Assembly (NCBI RefSeq): GCF_025947285.1
Contig: NZ_CP110008.1
Span: forward strand, 248,001 to 312,000
Length of the DNA: 64,000 bases
Direction: 5' to 3'
Source: Flavobacterium sp. N2820
GTDB lineage: Bacteria; Bacteroidota; Bacteroidia; Flavobacteriales; Flavobacteriaceae
Position numbers and translations under genes: made by a program
The notes under the pieces: generated by a model
Told to the model about the DNA's origin: nothing
The model's database searches: none
Seen by the model: the letters and a program-made list of their open reading frames with translations, nothing else
In this document: positions 1 through 8,632 of the stretch, one piece after another
Position numbering within the stretch: position 1 is the stretch's first letter
Layout of the letters: each line of letters opens with the position of its first letter

Positions 1-1550
1 ATTTGTACCTTAGCATCTATGGCCAATTCATCTTCAGGAAAAATATTTTCTTTGGATAGAATTCGTTCATCGCCACGCCACGCAAAACCTCTTAATTTTC
101 GAGCATTTTCTGGAAATTCGTTGTCTGGATAAATATTACTCTCAGTATTATTAAATCCGGTCATTGTTTCAATTTTGTTTTCGTTCATTTCTAAGTTGAT
201 GCGACTACAAACTGATTTCCGGATGCCAACAAATTCATTTTTATCATTATAAATATAATAAATGGATTCAGCATTTTTGATGATATCCACTTCTTTTAGT
301 TTGTTTTCTTCAAATCTTCCAAATAAATTTTGGCCTTTCATTTGGTTGAATCCGTTTTTACTTAAACTGTCTTTTTGAATAATAAATGCGTTATTTAATA
401 CTTTTAGCGAGTCTAATTTTTCAGTTTCATTGTTGCCTATTAAATGCATTACATCACCTGTCATTTGGTTTTCGTTGTTCCAAAGTATTGGTTTTCCGAT
501 TAGTTGTGTTAATTCGTTTTTTGTACTTGAATGTAACGAATCACATTTTCCACTCATATCGGTTTTGTAAAATCGAACATTATTAAAAGCTCGAATTACC
601 CTGTCGTCTTGTGGGCCAGAAACGATGATTTTTTTTCCGTGCATAAACATGGTATCTTTCTCTACTAATGTTTTAACTAATGCTTTTTTAGTTAATACCA
701 TTGAATCTTTTTTAGTTTCAAGATTTCTGTAAAGTTCAGCAAAATGTCCTGTAGCAATTACTTTATTTATGGTGTCAGTAATTTTTACGTTATTAATTCC
801 TCTCGAATAATTTTTCTTTCGGTCATAAAATAGATCATCGCCTTCAATAATTTTATTATCATACGTGATTTTAGAATTTTTTGATAATTTTCCAACATCG
901 TTTTTCGTATCATAAAAACCATTTTCAGTATAAATTACATTTTCTTTACTGGTAATGGTTGAAGGTCCAAAAACGTATGCATGTCCAGAATTTTCGTAAA
1001 AATCTAAGTTATTGGTTTTAATCGTAGATTGCGGATTGGTAACAGTAACTGCAGTTGTAAATTTGTATTTTTTTTGATCCACATAATAGCGACCTGATTT
1101 ACTCTTTAGAGTATTCTCTTTATTATGAATGGTTCCATAAGAATTATAAAAAGCTTGTTGGTTTTTTTTGTCAAAATAAACGGTATCTGTAACTAAAGTT
1201 GATTCAGGAGAACGCATTGATACATCGCCTGTTGCAAATGCAAACTCAGTTTTTCCATCGTATTCTGCATAGCGACTATTCATAAAAATAGAATCACCTT
1301 GATTAATTATAACGTTTCCAAAGGCTTTGATATACTTTTCACTTTCAAAGTAATAGGCTTTGTTACAATTCATTTTAATACCATTATGAAGTACTTGAAC
1401 ATTCCCAGTAAAAATAACTGCTCCAGGAATTTCAATTTCATTTCTATCTGTATAATCTGAGTTTTCGATGATTATTTCTTTACTTTTTTGAGCAAATGCA
1501 TTCACTACCGTAAAAAGTAAAAAAGCGATTAACAACACTGTTTTTTTCAA
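1..1550 (-). CDS. OstA-like protein (LptA/LptD N-terminal domain family), C-terminus cut by window edge
   Basis: About 516 codons are open on the minus strand from a TTG at 1550 through position 1, so the C-terminus lies outside the window. The start reads (M)KKTVLLIAFLLF and continues to AFAQ, a clear signal peptide; an in-frame TTG seven codons further upstream is the alternative start. The mature part shows repeated short beta-rich units with phrases such as GNVQVLHNG, NCNKAYYFES, YAEYDG and SKSGRYY, the pattern of OstA/LptA-like periplasmic domains that carry lipopolysaccharide across the periplasm. Flavobacteria usually carry this as one long OstA-like protein. Role in LPS transport is inferred from the family. 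It is followed upstream by a terminator shared with purA, so it is probably transcribed separately. Confidence 0.8.
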   Translation of the reverse strand, partial: MKKTVLLIAFLLFTVVNAFAQKSKEIIIENSDYTDRNEIEIPGAVIFTGNVQVLHNGIKMNCNKAYYFESEKYIKAFGNVIINQGDSIFMNSRYAEYDGKTEFAFATGDVSMRSPESTLVTDTVYFDKKNQQAFYNSYGTIHNKENTLKSKSGRYYVDQKKYKFTTAVTVTNPQSTIKTNNLDFYENSGHAYVFGPSTITSKENVIYTENGFYDTKNDVGKLSKNSKITYDNKIIEGDDLFYDRKKNYSRGINNVKITDTINKVIATGHFAELYRNLETKKDSMVLTKKALVKTLVEKDTMFMHGKKIIVSGPQDDRVIRAFNNVRFYKTDMSGKCDSLHSSTKNELTQLIGKPILWNNENQMTGDVMHLIGNNETEKLDSLKVLNNAFIIQKDSLSKNGFNQMKGQNLFGRFEENKLKEVDIIKNAESIYYIYNDKNEFVGIRKSVCSRINLEMNENKIETMTGFNNTESNIYPDNEFPENARKLRGFAWRGDERILSKENIFPEDELAIDAKVQ

Positions 1551-1633
1551 GACGTATTTATTTTGAGTCAAATTTAAGTAAAAAGTAGAAATGCGGTTAT
1601 CTATTAAGATTTTTTTATCATTAATAGTCAAAA

Positions 1634-1663
1634 AAAAACGCTCTCTAAAAAGAAAGCGTTTTT
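1634..1663. terminator. Hairpin terminator downstream of purA
   Basis: An A-run, the arm AACGCTCTCT, an AAAA loop and the arm AGAAAGCGTT followed by T-run form a stem of about 13 bp with one mismatch. On the minus strand it follows the purA stop codon by a few bases and ends in a U-run, as expected for an intrinsic terminator. Confidence 0.75.
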
Positions 1664-1667
1664 AAAA

Positions 1668-2939
1668 TTATTTGGTAATAGTTTGTTTTCTATCTGGTCC
1701 CACCGAAATTACTTTGATTGGCACTTCGACTGCAGTCTCAATAAATTCGATGTATGCCTTTAATTCTTGTGGTAATTCATCATAGGTTGTCATTCCTGTT
1801 AAATCGGCTTTCCAACCTTTCATTTCTATAAAAATTGGTGTTACGTTTTCAGGTTCAATATTGTATGGTAAATGTTCAATTTGTTGTCCTTTGTAGTTGT
1901 AACCTGTACAAATTTGTAACGTATCAAATCCTGAAAGCACATCGCCTTTCATCATGTATAATTGGGTTACGCCATTTACTTGAACTGCATATTTTAAAGC
2001 TACTAAATCTAACCAACCACAACGACGTGCACGTCCAGTAACCGATCCAAATTCATTACCCACTTTAGCCATTGTTTGACCAGCTTCGTTGAAATCTTCT
2101 GTTGGAAATGGTCCGCTACCTACACGAGTTGTGTAAGCTTTGAAAATTCCGAAAACGTCTTTTACTTTATTTGGTGCAATTCCTAAACCAGTACAAGCAC
2201 CAGCCGCAGTTGTATTTGAAGAAGTTACAAAAGGATAGGTTCCAAAATCAACATCTAATAAAGAACCTTGTGCTCCTTCTGCTAAAATTGATTTTCCTTC
2301 TTTTAAGGCTTTGTTTAAATATTCCTCACTATCGATAAAAGTTAATTTTTTCAAGTCTTTTACAGCTTCAAAAAACTCTTCTTCCATTTCTTTTAAATCG
2401 TATTGTAAGTCAACATCATAGAAAGCAATCATCGCTTCGTGTTTGTCAGCTAATACTCTATAGCGTTGTTTGAAGTCTTCTAATTCTAAATCACCAACAC
2501 GAAGTCCGTTTCTACCCGTTTTGTCCATATAAGTTGGACCAATTCCTTTTAAAGTAGAACCAATTTTTGCTTTTCCTTTTGATGCTTCAGAAGCAGCGTC
2601 AAGTAAACGGTGCGTAGGTAAAATTAAGTGTGCTTTTCTTGAAATGAATAATTTAGCTGTAATATCTAAATCGAATTTTGCTAAACCTTCGATTTCTTTT
2701 TGAAAAACTACAGGGTCAATTACCACACCATTTCCAATAATATTGATGGCGTTTTTATGAAAAATTCCAGAAGGAATTGTTCTTAAAACGTGTTTAATTC
2801 CGTCAAATTCTAAAGTGTGTCCCGCATTTGGTCCACCTTGAAAACGAGCAATAATATCATATTTTGAAGTAAGAACGTCAACGATTTTTCCTTTCCCTTC
2901 ATCGCCCCATTGTAATCCAAGTAGTAAATCTACAGTCAT
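1668..2939 (-). CDS. purA: Adenylosuccinate synthetase
   Basis: Catalyses GTP-dependent formation of adenylosuccinate from IMP and aspartate, the first committed step of AMP synthesis, in the cytosol. The 423-residue length is normal for the family. The phosphate-binding loop GLQWGDEGKGK lies at residues 8-18, with catalytic Asp13 and His41 (GPNAGHT) in the same positions as the E. coli enzyme. TLKGIGPTYMDK, the TTRVGSGPFPTE block and GRARRCGWLDL follow in order. The gene lies 32 bases downstream of the Fur-family gene on the same strand, so the two are probably cotranscribed. Its leader is an A-rich period-7 array that reaches almost to the ATG. Confidence 0.97.
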   Translation of the reverse strand: MTVDLLLGLQWGDEGKGKIVDVLTSKYDIIARFQGGPNAGHTLEFDGIKHVLRTIPSGIFHKNAINIIGNGVVIDPVVFQKEIEGLAKFDLDITAKLFISRKAHLILPTHRLLDAASEASKGKAKIGSTLKGIGPTYMDKTGRNGLRVGDLELEDFKQRYRVLADKHEAMIAFYDVDLQYDLKEMEEEFFEAVKDLKKLTFIDSEEYLNKALKEGKSILAEGAQGSLLDVDFGTYPFVTSSNTTAAGACTGLGIAPNKVKDVFGIFKAYTTRVGSGPFPTEDFNEAGQTMAKVGNEFGSVTGRARRCGWLDLVALKYAVQVNGVTQLYMMKGDVLSGFDTLQICTGYNYKGQQIEHLPYNIEPENVTPIFIEMKGWKADLTGMTTYDELPQELKAYIEFIETAVEVPIKVISVGPDRKQTITK

Positions 2940-2944
2940 TGTGT

Positions 2945-2979
2945 TGTTGTTTATTATTTGTAGTTAGTTGTTTATTGTT
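2945..2979 (-). repeat. A-rich heptad array directly upstream of the purA start
   Basis: Read on the minus strand, five successive 7-base units each begin with AA: AACAATA, AACAACT, AACTACA, AATAATA and AACAACA. They end 5 bases before the purA ATG and overlap the last codon and stop of the Fur-family gene. There is no Shine-Dalgarno sequence. An A-rich leader favouring translation initiation is an inference. Confidence 0.55.
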
Positions 2980-3409
2980 GTTTTTTTGTTCCGTAGAAGT
3001 AAAGTGAATGGTTTGTGATATCAATTCCAAACATTTCTTCCATGGTTTGTTTTATTTGTTGAATTCTTGGGTCACAAAATTCGATAACTTCGCCAGAATC
3101 CGTTAAAATAATATGATCATGTTGTTTGTCGAAATATGATTTTTCATAATGCGCTTGATTTTGTCCAAACTGATGACGACGCACCAAACCACATTCTAAT
3201 AAAAGTTCGATAGTGTTATAAAGTGTAGCTCTACTTACTCTATAGTTTTTATTTTTCATTTTGATGTACAAAGATTCGATATCAAAATGCTCGGTTGCAT
3301 TGTAAATTTCCTGAAGAATGGCGTATCGTTCTGGTGTTTTACGATGTGCTTTTTCTTCTAAATATTTTGTAAAAACATTTTTTACAATTTCCTGATTTTT
3401 GTTTTCCAT
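2972..3409 (-). CDS. Fur-family metal-responsive transcriptional regulator
   Basis: A 145-residue protein with the two-part Fur layout. The winged helix is at about residues 15-90 ([42 protein letters not shown]). The dimerisation part follows, with [19 protein letters not shown], which supplies the HDH metal-binding group, and [11 protein letters not shown]. The usual structural-zinc CxxC pairs are absent: only single cysteines occur, at ECGL and EFCDP. The metal sensed (Fe, Mn/peroxide or Zn) cannot be read from this. The start is an ATG 23 bases downstream of a TATCTTTG -7 element. It is probably the first gene of an operon with purA. Confidence 0.88.
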   Translation of the reverse strand: MENKNQEIVKNVFTKYLEEKAHRKTPERYAILQEIYNATEHFDIESLYIKMKNKNYRVSRATLYNTIELLLECGLVRRHQFGQNQAHYEKSYFDKQHDHIILTDSGEVIEFCDPRIQQIKQTMEEMFGIDITNHSLYFYGTKKQQ

Positions 3410-3432
3410 TGCTTTGTTAAATGAAATATTGG

Positions 3433-3472
3433 CAAAGATAGTGAAAGTTAGAAGTTAGAAGTTAGGAGTTAG
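3433..3472 (-). promoter_or_regulatory. Promoter of the Fur-family gene with an abutting heptad array
   Basis: The minus strand has TATCTTTG (3440 to 3433), a match to the Bacteroidota -7 consensus TAnnTTTG, 23 bases before the ATG. Immediately upstream, 3445-3472 is four 7-base units, three of AAGTTAG on the plus strand and one GAGTTAG. No TTG is visible at the -33 position; the array occupies that region. Confidence 0.6.
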
Positions 3473-3507
3473 CAATTTTTTTGAACAGAGTTATTAAGAC
3501 ATTATAA

Positions 3508-4176
3508 TTATTGTTGAAAAATAAGATTCCAAATTTCCGGTTTGAGATGTTCGTTCATTGAATCGGGTCTATATTCACCATTTCTAATTAGAGTTTGACC
3601 ATTTGGTTTTATAAGTCCAAATGAGCCACAAACAGTTGCGTTAATGAATAAATTTTTTCTAAAGAAATTATTTTGGTCTGAAAAAAAATATTCTCTTTTT
3701 GATTCAGGTTTGTTTTTTAACACAATTCCGTTTTCAAAGAAAGCTAAATAAATTACATTGCTTTTATATTCAATGCCTTTTTTTAATGGCTCAATAAATG
3801 TTTTTCTATCGTTAATTTTTTCTGAACTTAGATTATTCGAAAACCAGTCAGAACAGGTGTCATCTAAGTAATTGAAGTTAATTAAAAATATAGTCGAATC
3901 AGTGTAAGTTTTATTTGTAATTTTTTCAATTTCTGTTTTAATAATGGTATAGTCAACTTTGTATGTTGAATATTTTGGGGCATTATATTGATAGACCATT
4001 CCACTATCAGCGATTTTTCTAAAAGCCATTGAATTGTCAGGATATTCTTCTGATAGAAGCCTCATGTATTTGTTTTTTATTTCCTTGCCTTCAGGATCTA
4101 ACCAATATTTGGCAAATTTATTTTGTGCAGAAAGACTAACAGTAAAAAATATTAATAGAAATAAAAATCTTCTCAT
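3508..4176 (-). CDS. Secreted protein of unknown function
   Basis: A 222-residue protein starting MRRFLFLLIFFTVSLSAQ, a typical signal peptide with cleavage after SAQ. The mature part is rich in Asn, Lys and Tyr and has no motif I recognise; two cysteine positions (DDTCSDWF and TVCGSFG) could form a disulfide outside the cytoplasm. The start codon is 2 bases after the stop of the (p)ppGpp synthetase/hydrolase gene, so it is probably read through from it. No function should be assigned from this context. Confidence 0.7.
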   Translation of the reverse strand: MRRFLFLLIFFTVSLSAQNKFAKYWLDPEGKEIKNKYMRLLSEEYPDNSMAFRKIADSGMVYQYNAPKYSTYKVDYTIIKTEIEKITNKTYTDSTIFLINFNYLDDTCSDWFSNNLSSEKINDRKTFIEPLKKGIEYKSNVIYLAFFENGIVLKNKPESKREYFFSDQNNFFRKNLFINATVCGSFGLIKPNGQTLIRNGEYRPDSMNEHLKPEIWNLIFQQ

Positions 4177-4178
4177 AT

Positions 4179-6398
4179 CTAATTAGTGTATACACGTGTT
4201 ACTTTGTCAATTCCGTCTACTTTTTTAATATTATCTATTAGTTTTTTCAAAATGGTATTGTTTTGTACTACAACAGTTACTTGTCCGTTAAATATACCTG
4301 CTTCGCTACTCAATGAAATACTTTGAATGTTGACATTCATTTGACTTGAAATCACTTTAGTTAAATCGTTAGTTAACCCTAAAATATCCATTCCGGTGAT
4401 TTTTAAAATTGCTTTGAATTCCTCTTGCGAAGAATCAATCCACTTGGCTTGAATAATTCGGTAAGCATAATTCGATTGCATACTAATGGCATTTGGACAA
4501 TCTTTTTTGTGTACTTTAATTCCTTCATTAATTGTTATAAATCCAAAAACATCGTCACCAGGAATTGGATTACAGCAACTGGATAATTTGTAGTCTAATT
4601 TATCTTGTTCTGTTCCAAATACCAGCATGTCTAATTTCTTGCTGATTTCATTTTTATGGATTTGATCGGGTTGTGATGATGGTGAACGTTTTATCGTTTT
4701 CTTAAAGAAATTGACTAACGTATTGCTTTTTTGAGCGGCATAATCTTTTAATTGTTGGTTTTCTATTGAACCAATTCCTGCTCTGTAGAATAAATCTAAA
4801 CTAGTTTGTAATTTGAAAAAATTAACTAGTTCGTTGGTTGTATTCTCATTTAAGGTGATTTTTAAATGGCGAAGCTTTCGTTCTAAAATTTCTTTACCAT
4901 CCTCTGCAATTTTTTTAGTATTTTCGTTTAGAACATTCTTTATCTTGTTTTTTGCTCTAGAAGTTGTTACATAATCCAACCATTGCGAAGTTGGTTTTTG
5001 ATTTGCGGAAGTAATAATTTCTACCTGATCACCACTGTTTAAAACATGATTTAATGGAACTAATTTTCCGTTAACCCTTGTTCCCCTTGTTTTTACACCA
5101 ATTTCTGAGTGAATACTGAATGCAAAATCTAAAGAAGTAGCCCCTTTTGGTAACGATTTAATTTCGCCTTTTGGAGTAAATACATAGATTTCTTTAGCAT
5201 ACAAATTCAACTTGAAATCTTCTACAAAGTCAACTGCATTTGCTGTTGAATTTTCTAAAGCTTCTTTCAATTGGTTTAGCCAAATTTCCAAACCATGTTC
5301 TTCAGTTGCACCGTTTTTGTATTTGTAGTGTGCTGCGTAGCCTTTTTCTGCGATTTCATCCATACGTTCGCTTCGAACTTGAATTTCGACCCAGCGCCCT
5401 TTTGGACCCATTACAGTAATGTGTAAAGCTTCGTAGCCTGTTGATTTTGGTGAAGAAATCCAATCGCGTAATCTACTTGGAGATGGTCGATAATGATCGG
5501 TAACTACAGAATAGATCTTCCAAGCAATGAATTTTTCATCATGCGGATTTGATTTATAGATGATTCGAAGCGCAAATTTATCGTATACTTCATCAAAAGT
5601 AACCCCTTGCGCTTTCATTTTTCTACGAATAGAATAAATTGATTTTGGACGACCTTTAATCGTAAATTCAATGCCTTCATCAATCATCGATTTGCTTAAA
5701 ACATCAGAAATAGTTTTGATGTAAGCATCTTGTTCTTCTTTGGTTTCCTTAATTTTACTAACAATATCGTTGTAAACTTCAGGTTCGGTATATTTTAATC
5801 CTAAATCTTCTAACTGTGTTTTGATGTTGTATAACCCTAAACGATGGGCGAGTGGAGCATAAATGTATAAGGTTTCGGAAGCAATTTTGGCTTGTTTGTA
5901 ATCGGCCATACTTCCCATAGTTTGCATATTGTGCAATCTATCAGCGATTTTGATAATAATCACCCGAACATCATCATTCAAAGTCAATAACATTTTACGG
6001 AAATTTTCCGCTTGCATTGAAATTTCTTGATCGGTTTTAACTTTGGCAATTTTGGTTAAGCCTTCAACCAATTGAGCAATTTTAGGATTGAACATTTTTT
6101 CAATGTCCTCAACTGTAATATCGGTGTCCTCTACCACATCGTGCATTAAAGCGGCCGCTATTGACGTTGCTCCCAAACCAATATCTCGCGCTACAATTTT
6201 AGCTACGGCAATGGGATGGAAAATATAGGCTTCACCCGATTTTCTTCGTTGGTCTTTGTGAGCATCAACAGCTACATCAAATGCTTTACGGATGATTTTT
6301 TTGTCTTCATCAGTAAGGGTTTGATAACTGATGCGAAGTAGTTCTTTATATTCTTGCGCAATGGCTTTGTTTTCGGCTTCTAATTCTATCTCTGTCAT
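4179..6398 (-). CDS. spoT: Bifunctional (p)ppGpp synthetase/hydrolase, RelA/SpoT family
   Basis: Makes and degrades the stringent-response alarmone (p)ppGpp. The 739 residues contain, in order: an HD hydrolase domain with HPIAVAKIVA, HDVVEDTDI and RLHNMQT (about residues 60-165); a synthetase domain with GRPKSIYSI and SPKSTGYEALHITV (about 250-370); a TGS domain with VFTPKGEIKSLPKGAT (about 405-465); a conserved CCNPIPGDD/HKKDCPN region; and a C-terminal ACT domain. The intact HDxxED motif argues for active hydrolysis, so this is the long bifunctional type rather than a synthetase-only RelA. A TACATTTG -7 element lies 46 bases upstream of the ATG. Confidence 0.95.
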   Translation of the reverse strand: MTEIELEAENKAIAQEYKELLRISYQTLTDEDKKIIRKAFDVAVDAHKDQRRKSGEAYIFHPIAVAKIVARDIGLGATSIAAALMHDVVEDTDITVEDIEKMFNPKIAQLVEGLTKIAKVKTDQEISMQAENFRKMLLTLNDDVRVIIIKIADRLHNMQTMGSMADYKQAKIASETLYIYAPLAHRLGLYNIKTQLEDLGLKYTEPEVYNDIVSKIKETKEEQDAYIKTISDVLSKSMIDEGIEFTIKGRPKSIYSIRRKMKAQGVTFDEVYDKFALRIIYKSNPHDEKFIAWKIYSVVTDHYRPSPSRLRDWISSPKSTGYEALHITVMGPKGRWVEIQVRSERMDEIAEKGYAAHYKYKNGATEEHGLEIWLNQLKEALENSTANAVDFVEDFKLNLYAKEIYVFTPKGEIKSLPKGATSLDFAFSIHSEIGVKTRGTRVNGKLVPLNHVLNSGDQVEIITSANQKPTSQWLDYVTTSRAKNKIKNVLNENTKKIAEDGKEILERKLRHLKITLNENTTNELVNFFKLQTSLDLFYRAGIGSIENQQLKDYAAQKSNTLVNFFKKTIKRSPSSQPDQIHKNEISKKLDMLVFGTEQDKLDYKLSSCCNPIPGDDVFGFITINEGIKVHKKDCPNAISMQSNYAYRIIQAKWIDSSQEEFKAILKITGMDILGLTNDLTKVISSQMNVNIQSISLSSEAGIFNGQVTVVVQNNTILKKLIDNIKKVDGIDKVTRVYTN

Positions 6399-6444
6399 AC
6401 ATTTTCTTTAACCACTTAAAAGTAAGCTAATTTTTCTAATTGTG

Positions 6445-6486
6445 CAAATGTAGAAAATAGAAAAAAGAGAAAAGATGAAAGACTAA
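6445..6486 (-). promoter_or_regulatory. Candidate spoT promoter with an abutting heptad array
   Basis: TACATTTG on the minus strand (6452 to 6445) matches TAnnTTTG. Directly upstream lie five 7-base units on the plus strand, each beginning AG: AGAAAAT, AGAAAAA, AGAGAAA, AGATGAA and AGACTAA (6452-6486). On the minus strand these are pyrimidine-rich with a repeated TTCT. The array overlaps the last codons of the RNA methyltransferase gene. Confidence 0.5.
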
Positions 6487-7274
6487 AATCCGCGTTGTCT
6501 TTTGGCTTCAAATAGTAAAATAGCTGCAGCTACAGAAACATTCATTGAGTCAATTTCGCCTTGCATTGGAATAATGATGTTTTTAGTACTTTCAGTTCTC
6601 CATTTTTCTGACAAACCTGTAGCTTCTGTCCCAACCACTAAAGCAGTAGGAGTAGTGAAGTTTTGTGTGTGGTATTCTGAAGAATCTTGCAAAGTTGCCG
6701 AATAGATGTTAATTTTATTTGCTTTCAAATAAGTAATTACTTCTTCCGTAGTTCCAACTGCAATTTGTCTAGTAAATAAACATCCAACACTTGAGCGAAC
6801 GATATTTGGATTGTATAAATCGCTTTTTGGATGAGCGATAATAACTGCATCTATATTAGCGGCATCAGCAGTTCTTAAAATAGCGCCAACATTTCCTGGT
6901 TTTTCTAATGATTCGCCTACTAAAATCAATGGATTTTTAGAAAGTTTTAAATCGGATAAAGCTAACGATTTTGTTTTGGCAATGACTAAGATACCTTCAG
7001 TTGTATCACGATAGGCTAATTTTTGATAGACTTCTTTTGATATTTCGATAAGTTCTATTTCACCTGATTTAACTAGATTTTTTATTTCTCTTTCCGAAAT
7101 GATTTCGGGTAAAAACAAAATAGTTTCTAATTCATAACCGCCTTTTAGTGCTAACTCAATTTCGCGTTTTCCTTCTATTAAAAAAGTGCCCGTTTGCTTA
7201 CGAACTTTTGCTTTTTCTTGCAATTGGACTAACGATTTAATAAACGGATTTTGAACCGAGGTAATTTGTTTCAT
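6483..7274 (-). CDS. TrmH/SpoU-family RNA 2'-O-methyltransferase
   Basis: A SPOUT-type methyltransferase expected to 2'-O-methylate rRNA or tRNA with S-adenosylmethionine. About residues 5-90 form the SpoU substrate-binding domain (ITSVQNPFIKSL, GTFLIEGKREIELAL). The catalytic knot carries the three family motifs: GNVGAILRTADAANIDAVI, ALVVGTEATGLSEKW and IPMQGEIDSMNVSVAAAILLFEA. I chose the ATG at 7274 (MKQITSVQNPF); an in-frame ATG at 7316 adds 14 residues atypical of the family and would start inside a terminator hairpin. The RNA target is unknown. It is followed downstream by spoT in the opposite gene order but on the same strand. Confidence 0.9.
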   Translation of the reverse strand: MKQITSVQNPFIKSLVQLQEKAKVRKQTGTFLIEGKREIELALKGGYELETILFLPEIISEREIKNLVKSGEIELIEISKEVYQKLAYRDTTEGILVIAKTKSLALSDLKLSKNPLILVGESLEKPGNVGAILRTADAANIDAVIIAHPKSDLYNPNIVRSSVGCLFTRQIAVGTTEEVITYLKANKINIYSATLQDSSEYHTQNFTTPTALVVGTEATGLSEKWRTESTKNIIIPMQGEIDSMNVSVAAAILLFEAKRQRGF

Positions 7275-7303
7275 GAAATAGAAATTATAGTGCAAAAATA
7301 CAA

Positions 7304-7332
7304 AAAAGCCTTTCATTTACTGAAAGGCTTTT
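7304..7332. terminator. Bidirectional terminator between amidohydrolase and RNA methyltransferase genes
   Basis: A perfect 12-bp stem (AAAAGCCTTTCA paired with TGAAAGGCTTTT) with a 5-base loop and flanking A and T runs on both sides. It lies just after the stop of the upstream minus-strand amidohydrolase gene. Confidence 0.85.
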
Positions 7333-7336
7333 GGTC

Positions 7337-8632
7337 TTATTTTTTTTGTTGTTCAAATTTTCCTTTGTAGCGTTCGTATAATTCGGTGTGGTGACTTTCT
7401 AAACTGATTTGTCTTCCATCGATAAATGCGAATGATATGATGTTGGTTTTCATGTCTAAAGCATCACCTTCTGAAATAAATAATGTGGCGCTTTTCCCTG
7501 ATTCCAAAGTTCCGTATTGGTTGTCAATTCCAAGAATTTTAGCTGAATTTCCAGTAATTAATTGCAATGCTTGTTCTTTTGAAAGTCCCCAAGCGGCGCA
7601 AGTTCCAGCGTAGAATGGAAGATTTCTGGTTTGCATACGTTCCATGTCGCCTGCATTTTGCAAACCAACTAAAACACCCGCATCGACTAATAATTTTGCA
7701 TTTTTGTATGGTAAATTTACGTCTTCATCTTCTAATAAAGGTAAATCGTGAACACGTTTTAATAATACAGAAACGTTGTTTTCTTTTAATAAATTTGCGA
7801 CTCTAAAAGCATAATACCCTCCAACAATCGTCATGTTTTTGATGTTGTTTTTCTTTTTGAATAAAATCGCATCGATGATTTCTTTTTCGCCATTTGCATT
7901 TACAAACAATGTTTTTTCGCCCGATTGTAAGCCGTTCATAGCTTCGAATGGAATATCTTTTTTAGCATTTTTACTTCCCAAATAAGCAAAAGCATTGTCA
8001 AAATATTCTTGAATAGCTTTTACTTGCGGATCGTAATTTTTGTTCATTTCGATGCCTCCTGGTTCTGCCCACCAACCAGCTCTTGAATAGCTTCTTGGCC
8101 AGTTTAAATGAATTCCATCGTTCCCTTTTATTGTAGCATCTTCCCAATTCCAAGCATCTAATTGAACGATTGATGAAGTTCCAGGAATTCTTCCGCCTCT
8201 TGGTGTAATTTGCGCTAATAAAACGCCGTTTGGACGCGTCGTCTCCACTAATTTAGATTCTGCATTATATGCAATAATACTTCTCACATGAGGATTAAAA
8301 TCACCTAATTCGCTTTCGTCATCTGAAGCTCTTACCGCATCAATTTCGACTAAACCTAATGTTGAATTTGGTGCAATGAATCCAGGATAAACGTGTTTTC
8401 CAGCTGCTTCAATCATTATGTCATGTTTAGCTGGTTTCATTACTGTGGCATCGCCAATGGTTGCGATTTTTCCATCAATAATTGAAATCAAGCTATTATC
8501 AATCACTTGTCCGTTTCCTAAATGTGCTTTGGCGCCAAGGATTAAAATCGATTTACTTTGTTTTGGAGCAGGCGTTTGTTGGGCAAACCCATACAAAGAA
8601 ATAAATAAAAGAACTATATATTTTTTCATCAT
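7337..8632 (-). CDS. Secreted amidohydrolase-fold protein lacking the HxH metal motif
   Basis: The 431 residues begin with a signal peptide (MMKKYIVLLFISLYGFAQ), so the protein is exported. The N-terminal beta segment (ILILGAKAHLGNGQVIDNSLISIIDGKI) and the C-terminal LITGNSAKILGIDNQYGTLESGKSATLFI are hallmarks of the imidazolonepropionase-like amidohydrolase superfamily. Where active members read PGFIDxHxH, this one reads PGFIAPNSTLGL, so the first two metal ligands are missing. It may be a non-catalytic partner or use another mechanism. Its start overlaps the stop of the 1009-residue amidohydrolase by one base (TAATG), which implies translational coupling and a shared task. Confidence 0.85.
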   Translation of the reverse strand: MMKKYIVLLFISLYGFAQQTPAPKQSKSILILGAKAHLGNGQVIDNSLISIIDGKIATIGDATVMKPAKHDIMIEAAGKHVYPGFIAPNSTLGLVEIDAVRASDDESELGDFNPHVRSIIAYNAESKLVETTRPNGVLLAQITPRGGRIPGTSSIVQLDAWNWEDATIKGNDGIHLNWPRSYSRAGWWAEPGGIEMNKNYDPQVKAIQEYFDNAFAYLGSKNAKKDIPFEAMNGLQSGEKTLFVNANGEKEIIDAILFKKKNNIKNMTIVGGYYAFRVANLLKENNVSVLLKRVHDLPLLEDEDVNLPYKNAKLLVDAGVLVGLQNAGDMERMQTRNLPFYAGTCAAWGLSKEQALQLITGNSAKILGIDNQYGTLESGKSATLFISEGDALDMKTNIISFAFIDGRQISLESHHTELYERYKGKFEQQKK

